From: Actinomycetes bacterium
GTDB lineage: Bacteria > Actinomycetota > Thermoleophilia > Solirubrobacterales > Solirubrobacteraceae
Direction of reading: 5' to 3'
NCBI GenBank assembly: GCA_021810705.1
Contig: JAJZID010000004.1
Span: forward strand, 1-38,420
DNA length: 38,420 nucleotides
Part shown: positions 15,205 to 21,711 of the stretch, one piece after another
Position numbering within the stretch: the first letter of the stretch is position 1
Layout: every line of letters begins with the position of its first letter
Program-made: the position numbers and the translations under genes
The notes under the pieces: generated by a model
What the model saw: the letters and a program-made list of their open reading frames with translations, nothing else
Told to the model about the DNA's origin: nothing
Databases searched by the model: none

Positions 15205-15334
15205 GGACGCTGCCGCACGGCCAAGCCGCCGCTTGTGACGATCTATGGGTCACAGCTCGCTGAGGAACACGAGCAGGCGGTCCGGTGGTCGGTGTCTGCT
15301 GGGCACCGTGTCGGCGTCCTCCAGCGCTCTGAAG

Positions 15335-16756
15335 CTACTCCCGATCGCCGCTGGCGACGGTCGCGGCCGCGAGGAGCGGGTTCGCTTTGACCCAGGCTTG
15401 GGCGCCCATTTGGACCGTGTCCCAGGGCGACCCAAGTGGTGGCGTGTAAGCGAGGTCCAGGTCAGAGATCTGCTCGATCGTCATGCCGTTGTGGATGGCG
15501 GTCGCGGCGATGTCGACGCGCTTGGCGACTTCGGAGCCGAGATGTCCAAGGAGTTGGAGTCCGAGGAGGCGGCCGTCGCGGCGGTCGGCTGTGTAGCGCA
15601 TCTGGATCGGGTGGCCGCCGGGGTAGTAGGCCTTGTGGTCATCGGCTTGGGAGGCGACAGTGACAGGGTCGAAGTCGGCGTCTTGGGCTTCGTGGTCGCG
15701 CAGGCCGGTGCGAGCGATGACGATCTCGAAGACCTTGACGACCTGTGTGCCGAGGCTGCCGGCGTACTCGCGGTCGCGGCCGAGCGCGTTCTCAGCGGCG
15801 ATCCGTCCCTGCTTATGCGCGGTGGTGCCGAGCGGCAGGTAGGTGGTACCGAGCAGCTGGTGGTGAGTGGTGACGCAGTCGCCCGCGGCGAACACGTGCG
15901 GGAGGTTGGTACGCATCCGCCGGTCGACGGCAATCGCGCCCTTGAACCCCAGCTCGGCGCCGGCGCCGGCGGCCAGCTCGACGTCCGGCCGGACGCCGAC
16001 GACGACCAGGACGATGTCGGCGGGATAGGTGCGGTCGGTGCCGTCGGGAGCGGTGGCCTGGACTGCCAGCGGCGCGCCGGTGGCCGGGTCGGTCTGCTCG
16101 ATCGCGTTGACCTTCGTGCCGGTCGCGACCGTCACGCCGTTGCGTTCAAGCTCAGCGTGGACGAGCGCGCCGAGTTCTGGGTCGACGGTGGGAAGGACCT
16201 CGGGCAACTGTTCGATCTGGGTGACTTGTAGTCCCCGGCCGGTCAGGCCTTCGGCCATCTCCAGACCGATGTAGCCGGCGCCGACGATTACCGCACGCTT
16301 GATCCCCGCACGCTCGAGCGTGCGAGTCAGCGCGAAGGTGTCGTCCATCGAGTGCAGCAGGTGTACGCCCTCGTCGGGGCCGAGCCGGTCCAATCCGGTG
16401 ATCGGGGGGCGGACGGAGACCGCACCGGTGCCTACGACGAGCTCGTCGTAGGCAAGTTCCTCCTCGGTCCCGTCCTTGTCGACAACCAGTAGCTTGCGAC
16501 CCTCGACATTGATCTTCTTGGCCAGGGTGTCGAGGCGTAGCTGCATGCCGGTCGCTTCGAGGTCGGCGTAGGTGCGGTGGGCGAGGTTTCGCCAGTGCGT
16601 GACCTCTCCGGAGATGTAGTAGGGGATGCCGCAGATCGAGAAGTTCGGGTAGGCGTCGGCGACGACGACTGTGACTTCTGTGGTGGGGTCGAGTTCGCGG
16701 GCGCGTAGCGCGGCGCTGATGCCGGCGTCGCTGCCGCCGATCGCGATCAGATGCAT
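15335..16756 (-). CDS. CoA-disulfide reductase / NADH oxidase-like flavoprotein
   Basis: A 473-aa FAD/NAD(P)-dependent pyridine nucleotide-disulfide oxidoreductase. The FAD-binding N-terminus is HLIAIGGSDAGISAA, FSICGIPYYISG carries a single redox Cys (C42) as in CoA-disulfide reductases and NADH oxidases, NAD binding is VIVGAGYIGLEMAEGL, and FAD binding is VFAAGDC near residue 310. The C-terminal dimerisation domain is present. The start is ATG 16756 with AGGAGA upstream. The 638-aa frame in the ORF track runs back through the aquaporin gene and is wrong. It follows the aquaporin by 29 bp in the ArsC operon, so a thiol or metalloid redox role is likely; direct action on arsenic is inference. 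Confidence 0.85.
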   Translation of the reverse strand: MHLIAIGGSDAGISAALRARELDPTTEVTVVVADAYPNFSICGIPYYISGEVTHWRNLAHRTYADLEATGMQLRLDTLAKKINVEGRKLLVVDKDGTEEELAYDELVVGTGAVSVRPPITGLDRLGPDEGVHLLHSMDDTFALTRTLERAGIKRAVIVGAGYIGLEMAEGLTGRGLQVTQIEQLPEVLPTVDPELGALVHAELERNGVTVATGTKVNAIEQTDPATGAPLAVQATAPDGTDRTYPADIVLVVVGVRPDVELAAGAGAELGFKGAIAVDRRMRTNLPHVFAAGDCVTTHHQLLGTTYLPLGTTAHKQGRIAAENALGRDREYAGSLGTQVVKVFEIVIARTGLRDHEAQDADFDPVTVASQADDHKAYYPGGHPIQMRYTADRRDGRLLGLQLLGHLGSEVAKRVDIAATAIHNGMTIEQISDLDLAYTPPLGSPWDTVQMGAQAWVKANPLLAAATVASGDRE

Positions 16757-16785
16757 CGAGCAGTGTCTCCTGGGGTTCGGTTTGG

Positions 16786-17546
16786 TTAGGCGCGCGCGGG
16801 TTCCGCGCGCTGGTTGGTGAACTCGCGGTCGCCGGTCCGGTCGTGCGGCATGATCGCCTCGGCTGCCTCCGCTGGCGTGATGTCCGGGTACAGCACACGG
16901 ATCACGCCTACCGCGAGTGCCCCGCCGACGAGTTGCGCGACGACGTAGGCGGGAACTGACGCCGGGGCGATCCCGGCGAACGTGTCGGAGAACATCCGGC
17001 CGATGCTGATCGCGGGGTTCGCGAAGCTCGTTGAGCTCGTGAACCAGTACGCAGCACCGATATACGCACCCACCGCGGCGGGTGCCATCGAAGAGCGGTG
17101 GCTGCGCGCGAGCGCAAAGATCACGAGGATTAACCCGAGCGTCGCGACGATCTCGCCAAGTAGGTGCGCCGGGCTGGCGCGGTGGTGCGCAGCGATCGTG
17201 ACCGCGCTCAGCCCGAACATCGCGTTGGCGACAACCGCGCCAAAGCTGCAACCGGCGATCTGAGCAGGGACGTAGGCCGCCGTGTCACGCCATGACAGTC
17301 CACCGAAGCTGGCGTCCACCAGGGAGACGACTGGGTTGACGTGTGCGCCGGAGACGGGGCCGAACATCAGGATGATCGCGAACAGCCCGACCGCGGTCGC
17401 GGCCGCGTTCTCAAACAGCTCCAGACCGACATCGTTGGAGAGAGCTGTACGGCGGCGATCCCGGAGCCGATCACCAGCGCGGCCAGGAACGCAGAGCCGA
17501 GGAACTCCGCGAACAGCCGCCGCCACAGCGACGCTTCGACGCTCAC
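16786..17546 (-). pseudogene. arsenic-island aquaporin (MIP family), interrupted by a one-base frameshift
   Basis: Starting at GTG 17546, which overlaps the ArsC stop (GTGA), the frame encodes MSVEASLWRRLFAEFLGSAF and then about 20 more natural residues. It then shifts: the other frame continues from NDVGLELFENAAATAVGLFA to the stop at 16786. One added base at CGTTGG (17433-17438) would join them as QLSPNDVGLELFEN, making 253 aa. The two pore motifs are AHVNPVVS (NPV variant) and SFANPAIS, with six membrane segments. MIP channels next to arsC are known as arsenite conduits (AqpS type), which is the probable role here. Whether the gene is dead or the consensus missed a base cannot be told from sequence alone. 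Confidence 0.75.
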
Positions 17547-18226
17547 GCGCTCCCCACCGAATGTCGAGTACCCGCAGTGGCGCTGTCGGGTAGCAGATCG
17601 GTCAGCAGCTCATGGACGTGCTTGTCGAGCTCGTCGCGGATCGAGCGGACCTGCTCTATCGGTTGTCCCTCGGGGTCGCCGACGTCCCAGTCCTCGTAGT
17701 GCTTGCCGGGGTAGACCGGGCAGGCCTCGCCGCAGCCCATCGTCACGACGACGTCTGCGGCACGGACGACGATGTCGGTCAGCGGCTTGGGGAACTCGTG
17801 CGTGACGTCTAGGCCGACCTCGCTCATCGCCTCGATCACGACCGGGTAGATCCGCTCGCCCGGGTGTGAACCGGCGCATCGTACCCCGAGACGGTCGCCG
17901 CCGAGATGATGGGCAAGCGCTGCGGCCATCTGGCTGCGGCCGGCGTTGTGCTCGCACACGAACAAGACCTCTGGGACGGTCTTGGGCGCCAGGCCCTCGA
18001 CCTGCGCGGCAGCGCGTAGCTGGTCTTTGGCGAAGCGCTCGACCAGCGCGGGAAAGAACGGCGGCAGGACAGTCGCATGCTCGGTCAGTCGATCCCAGGC
18101 GTCATCGACGGCGCGCGCGACGGTCTCCGGTGAGAACACGCCGTGGTACTTGGTCGCGAGTCGCCCGACGATGCTCTCAAGCGTGCTGCTCATCGGGTCG
18201 CTTTTGTGGAACTGCTGGTCCTGCAT
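17543..18226 (-). CDS. arsC: arsenate reductase, LMW-phosphatase type with N-terminal helical domain
   Basis: A 227-aa protein. The C-terminal domain is a low-molecular-weight phosphatase-type ArsC: VLFVCEHNAGRSQMAAAL gives the CX5R loop (C91, N94, R97), VTMGCGEACPVYPG supplies C165 and C169 for the disulfide relay, and DWDVGDPEGQP carries the catalytic Asp. The first 80 residues (MSSTLESIVGRL ... AAAQVEGLAP) form the helical domain often fused to actinobacterial ArsC. It reduces arsenate to arsenite using mycothiol or thioredoxin. The ATG at 18226 has GGGAGG seven bases upstream, while the track's 18337 start lies beyond the divergent ArsR promoter. It is first in the ArsC-aquaporin-flavoprotein operon. 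Confidence 0.9.
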   Translation of the reverse strand: MQDQQFHKSDPMSSTLESIVGRLATKYHGVFSPETVARAVDDAWDRLTEHATVLPPFFPALVERFAKDQLRAAAQVEGLAPKTVPEVLFVCEHNAGRSQMAAALAHHLGGDRLGVRCAGSHPGERIYPVVIEAMSEVGLDVTHEFPKPLTDIVVRAADVVVTMGCGEACPVYPGKHYEDWDVGDPEGQPIEQVRSIRDELDKHVHELLTDLLPDSATAGTRHSVGSA

Positions 18227-18263
18227 GAGTGGCCTCCCGGTACGATTGGCCGCATCGTATCCA

Positions 18264-18300
18264 TTGACAACCATCACTTCAATTGATATTTGTAGATTGA
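18264..18300 (+). promoter_or_regulatory. arsR promoter and ArsR operator, leaderless geometry
   Basis: TTGACA (18264-18269), a 17-bp spacer and TATTTG (18287-18292) end seven bases before the ATG at 18300. TCAAT (18279-18283) and ATTGA (18296-18300) form an inverted repeat across the -10, a typical ArsR-family layout. The arsC promoter must also lie in this 73-bp gap, so one operator could control both directions. Confidence 0.6.
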
Positions 18301-18662
18301 TGAGCGTCGATCTGCCAGTCCTCGAACTGACCCCCAAGACAAAGCGCGCGGCCGGCGAGCCGTGCTGTGAGCCGGTCGTCTACCCCGATGTCCAACGCGA
18401 CCACGCGATCCGCATGGCCGAGGTCGCCAAAGCCCTCGGCGACCCGATCCGCCTACAGCTCGTTGACGTGCTCAGAAAGCACGCCGGCAAGGTCTGCGTC
18501 TGCGAGCTGGTACCGCTGTTCGACATCTCCCAGCCCACGCTCTCCCACCACCTCAAGAAGCTGCGCGCGGCCGGGATCGTCGACTCCGAGCGCCAGGGCC
18601 TTTGGGCCTACTACTACGTCATCCCCGACGCCCTCAAGGAGCTATCCGCATGGCTGAGCTGA
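18300..18662 (+). CDS. arsR: ArsR-family arsenite-responsive repressor
   Basis: A 120-aa winged-helix repressor. AKALGDPIRLQLVDVL leads, VCVCELVPLFDISQPTLSHH forms the sensor-plus-HTH segment (C66, C68) and LKKLRAAGIVDSERQGLWAY the wing. An additional N-terminal pair, EPCCEP (C22, C23), matches the CC arrangement used with a third Cys for As(III) binding in actinobacterial ArsR of the Corynebacterium type. Either Cys set, or both, could bind As(III). The ATG at 18300 has no ribosome-binding site and sits seven bases from a -10, so the message is probably leaderless. It overlaps arsM by 13 bp and diverges from arsC. Confidence 0.88.
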   Translation: MSVDLPVLELTPKTKRAAGEPCCEPVVYPDVQRDHAIRMAEVAKALGDPIRLQLVDVLRKHAGKVCVCELVPLFDISQPTLSHHLKKLRAAGIVDSERQGLWAYYYVIPDALKELSAWLS

Positions 18663-19582
18663 CCACGCCCGAGACCACCACACCGCAGCCGGCGTCCTGT
18701 TGCGCCCCCGAGCAGCGGGCCGACTGCTGCGCACCCGGCGACAAGGCCGCATGCTGTGACCCGAGCCACGGCGACGGCTGCGGCTGCGCCGCCGGCCAGG
18801 GCACCGACCCGGCCGCCAGCGACATCCGCGAGCAAGTGCGCGAGCGCTACGCCGCCGCCGCGCTGCAGGTCACGACCACCGATCCGGGCGCCGGCTGCTG
18901 CGCGCCGAGCGACACCTTCGACGGCGGCAGTGAGGTCTTCGGCGCCGCGCTCTACGCCCTCGGTGACCGTGAGCAGATCCCGGACACCGCCGCGCTTGCC
19001 TCCCTCGGCTGCGGCAACCCGACAGCCGTCGCCGAGCTGCACGAGGGCGAGACCGTCCTCGACCTCGGGTCCGGTGGTGGGATCGACGTGCTGCTCTCAG
19101 CCAAGCGCGTCGGTGAGACCGGCCTGGCCTACGGCCTGGACATGACCGACGAGATGCTCGCGCTCGCACGCGAGAACCAGATCAAGGCCGGCGTGCAGAA
19201 CGTGCAATGGCTACGCGGCCACATCGAGCAGATCCCGCTGCCCGCAGACACCGTCGACGTCGTGATCTCCAACTGCGTGATCAACCTCTCTGGCGACAAG
19301 CCCCGCGTCATCGCCGAAGCCGCCCGTGTCCTGCGGCCCGGTGGCCGCTTCGCCGTCTCCGACGTGATCGCCGACGAGGACATGGCCGAAGCGACCCGCG
19401 CGGACATGCAGGCATACACCGGCTGCATCGCCGGCGCGCTCACCCGCGCTGAGTTCGAGCAGATCCTGACCAGCGCTGGGTTCGAGGACATCGAGATCCA
19501 AGAGACCCACCGCGTGCACCAGTACGCCGGCTCGGCGATCATCCGCGCGCGTGTGCCAGCAGGCGTCGCGGCCGGTAGCTAG
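18650..19582 (+). CDS. arsM: arsenite S-adenosylmethionine methyltransferase with Cys-rich N-terminal extension
   Basis: A 310-aa protein. SAM-binding motif VLDLGSGGGIDVLLSAK is near residue 136. The three ArsM cysteines are in LASLGCGNPT (C121), VISNCVINLS (C209) and YTGCIAGAL (C259). It converts As(III) to methylated arsenicals. The usual family start (REQVRERYAAAAL) is preceded by about 58 extra residues with three CC pairs and a CGC (CCAPEQ, CCAPGD, CCDPSH, GCGCAAG), plus a fourth CC at 83-84. This extension may hold or deliver As(III). AAGGAG lies eight bases before ATG 18650, inside the end of arsR. It is followed by an MFS transporter likely to export a product. Confidence 0.9.
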   Translation: MAELTTPETTTPQPASCCAPEQRADCCAPGDKAACCDPSHGDGCGCAAGQGTDPAASDIREQVRERYAAAALQVTTTDPGAGCCAPSDTFDGGSEVFGAALYALGDREQIPDTAALASLGCGNPTAVAELHEGETVLDLGSGGGIDVLLSAKRVGETGLAYGLDMTDEMLALARENQIKAGVQNVQWLRGHIEQIPLPADTVDVVISNCVINLSGDKPRVIAEAARVLRPGGRFAVSDVIADEDMAEATRADMQAYTGCIAGALTRAEFEQILTSAGFEDIEIQETHRVHQYAGSAIIRARVPAGVAAGS

Positions 19583-19602
19583 TCGCGCCCCGGATCTGAC
19601 CG

Positions 19603-20868
19603 ATGATCGCGCGGCGCACAACGCGCGCCGCGCGGACCAGCCCGAAGCCAGCTCTCAGCCGAGCCTGGATCAGCACGCTCGGCCTAGTCACGATCGTCGC
19701 CTACGGAGTCGCGTACTACTCCTTCAGCGCGCTGATCGACCCGATCAAGCACAGCACCGGCTGGAGCACAACCGCGCTCGGCGCGACCTTCAGCGCCGTG
19801 CTCGTCATCGGCGGCATCGGCGGCCTATTCGGCGGCCGGCTCGTCGACCGAGTCGGTACCCGGCCGGCCTTCCTCGTCGCGGGCACCATCGGCGCCGCCG
19901 CCATCGCAGCCGCGTCGCTATGCAATGGACTAGTTGCGTTCGCTGCGCTCTACGCGCTCGGCGCGGGGGCGCTCTCCGCGCTCGGCTACTACCACGTCAC
20001 CCAACCCGCCGCGATCAGAGCCGCACCCGAATACCCCGAACGCGCCGTGGTCCACCTGACGATCTTCGGCGCGTTCGCCAGCCCCATCTTCCTTCCCCTC
20101 ACGACCTGGCTGATCCACGAAACCGGCTGGCGCAGCACACTACGCATCCAGGCGCTGCTCACCGCAGTCGTGTTCCTCATCGCAGCGACCGCACGCAGCG
20201 CCACCAGCAACAACGAACGCGCGGATGCGCGTCCTAGCCGATCGAATCACACGCGCCTGGCGCTCACGACGGCCTGGCGCAGCCAGGGCGTGCGCCGCTG
20301 GGTGCTCGCGTCAGTGATCAGCGGCGCCGCGATCGACGTCATCCTCACCTACCAGATCCCGATCATGGTCGCCGCCGGACTACCGGCCGGAGCCGCCGCA
20401 ACGATCGCCGGCATCCGCGGCTTCGCCCAGCTCGGCGGCCGCCTACCACTCACCCCGCTGCTCACGAGACTCGGCGCCCGGACGACCATCGTGATCGCCC
20501 TAGCGCTCGCCCTGGCCGGCGCTCTGCTGCTGCTCGCCAGCCGCCACCTCGTCCCGGCGATCGGCTACAGCCTCCTCGCTGGCGTCTCACTCGGCGCGAT
20601 CTCCACCCTCCAAGGGATCTACACGAACGAGCTCGTCGGCGACGAGAACCTCAGCCTGCTCATGGGCACCCAACAAGCGATCTTCGCGATCGGCAGCGCC
20701 GTGGGCCCGGTCATCGCCGGCGCGATCTACCAAGCCGACAACAGCTACACGCCCGTCGTGCTGATCACCGCCATCGGCCTCCTCGCCTCAGCCATCATCC
20801 TCGCCAGCGGACGACCAGCCCCAGCGCCCGACCGATTGCTAAGGAACCACCAACTCGCGCGCCCCTGA
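19603..20868 (+). CDS. MFS transporter in arsenic operon
   Basis: A 421-aa major facilitator with about 12 membrane segments and a basic N-terminus. The MFS A-motif is recognisable after TM2 as GGLFGGRLVDRVGTRPAF. The central loop is hydrophilic (TARSATSNNERADARPSRSN). It starts 20 bp after arsM, with no strong Shine-Dalgarno, and is probably expressed with arsR-arsM. MFS efflux proteins in ars operons include ArsJ, ArsK and organoarsenical exporters. Which arsenical, if any, this one moves cannot be told. Confidence 0.8.
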   Translation: MIARRTTRAARTSPKPALSRAWISTLGLVTIVAYGVAYYSFSALIDPIKHSTGWSTTALGATFSAVLVIGGIGGLFGGRLVDRVGTRPAFLVAGTIGAAAIAAASLCNGLVAFAALYALGAGALSALGYYHVTQPAAIRAAPEYPERAVVHLTIFGAFASPIFLPLTTWLIHETGWRSTLRIQALLTAVVFLIAATARSATSNNERADARPSRSNHTRLALTTAWRSQGVRRWVLASVISGAAIDVILTYQIPIMVAAGLPAGAAATIAGIRGFAQLGGRLPLTPLLTRLGARTTIVIALALALAGALLLLASRHLVPAIGYSLLAGVSLGAISTLQGIYTNELVGDENLSLLMGTQQAIFAIGSAVGPVIAGAIYQADNSYTPVVLITAIGLLASAIILASGRPAPAPDRLLRNHQLARP

Positions 20869-21057
20869 ATCGGCACCCCAATTATCCGAAACCGACCCTC
20901 CGCGAAACGTTGAACGGGACCACAGCATCACACTGCTGACGGATGGCTCCTCATCGAACCGGACGGCGGCCGCGATCCAGAACCGCAGCCACCGCCGGAG
21001 GCGCAGGTCAGCACCGGAGCGGTGAAGCAGGCCGACGGCTGGACGGTCCAGAGCTCG

Positions 21058-21525
21058 TCACCGTTCCGCACGACGGGCGAGCACCCGCAGCTCCGGGCGG
21101 CTCACACCGGTCAGGCTCGGCGCTTGGATCTCCCACGCTTCGAGCACGTCGCGGCTGGCGGCCGCCAGCGACCCATTGGCCTCCGCGAGCGCCTGCCCGA
21201 CCTCGATGAGCGTCGCCGCCCATCTGACCTCTGCAGCCTCGATCTGCTTACGCCGGTAGGTCCAGTTCACCACCACCTGCCGACCAGCTCGATCCCGCGG
21301 ACGCGACTCGTAGGAGGAGTGCCTCGCCGCCCAAGCCCTTTGGCGTGCGCTCAGCCCCCGGCTGACCCTGACGAGCTCTGCCTCACGCGCCTGCCGCCGC
21401 CGCTCCAGCCGCTCCTCGGCCTGCTCCACCAGACACCGCGCCCCATGCCAGCGCTCCAACGCCTCGACACGTCGCGCCCACATCCGCTCATGCCCAGCCA
21501 ACAGACTCTCTACATCCACCGCCAT
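21058..21525 (-). CDS. coiled-coil hypothetical protein divergent from the relaxase
   Basis: A 155-aa, highly charged, helical protein: MAVDVESLLAGHERMWARRV, then VEQAEERLERRRQAREAELV and a second helical half IEAAEVRWAATLIEVGQALA. Trp and Arg are frequent. No recognised family. Because it diverges from a MobF relaxase across a 186-bp gap where an oriT would be expected, a mobilization accessory or relaxosome role is a fair guess, but no ribbon-helix-helix motif is seen. The ATG at 21525 begins the clean reading. Confidence 0.6.
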   Translation of the reverse strand: MAVDVESLLAGHERMWARRVEALERWHGARCLVEQAEERLERRRQAREAELVRVSRGLSARQRAWAARHSSYESRPRDRAGRQVVVNWTYRRKQIEAAEVRWAATLIEVGQALAEANGSLAAASRDVLEAWEIQAPSLTGVSRPELRVLARRAER

Positions 21526-21711
21526 GCCATCAGCCTAACGCCGCCGACAACCGACACGACCGCCCTCTACCTCCCGAGCGACAAGCCAACGACCAACGAC
21601 CGACCCACACGGCTGGCATTCGAGGACAGCCCAGCGCCGCCGAGACCCGACACGCGTCGTCGTCCGTCCAGCCTGAGTCGGGTGGCAGCGGACCAGCAGG
21701 CCCATAGAGGT
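21526..21711. other. intergenic region, candidate oriT
   Basis: This is 186 bp between divergent mobilization genes. It contains repeated ACGACC/CGAC units (CAACGACCAACGACCGACC) and a 7-bp inverted repeat, ACCCGAC (21645-21651) with GTCGGGT (21677-21683). Transfer origins often lie just upstream of MobF relaxase genes. No known nic sequence was recognised. Confidence 0.35.

Noticed and set aside
15245-16231. 328-aa plus-strand ORF opposite the flavoprotein
   Set aside because: Gly/Val/Arg-rich antisense shadow without motifs.
15335-17251. 638-aa minus-strand ORF
   Set aside because: The first 165 residues are the aquaporin gene read in the wrong frame; the real flavoprotein starts at 16756.
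21022-21711. N-terminal 230-aa extension of the relaxase ORF
   Set aside because: It runs antisense through the convincing gene 21058-21525; the relaxase family start LTIRRLTLGSGYKYL lies at 21712.
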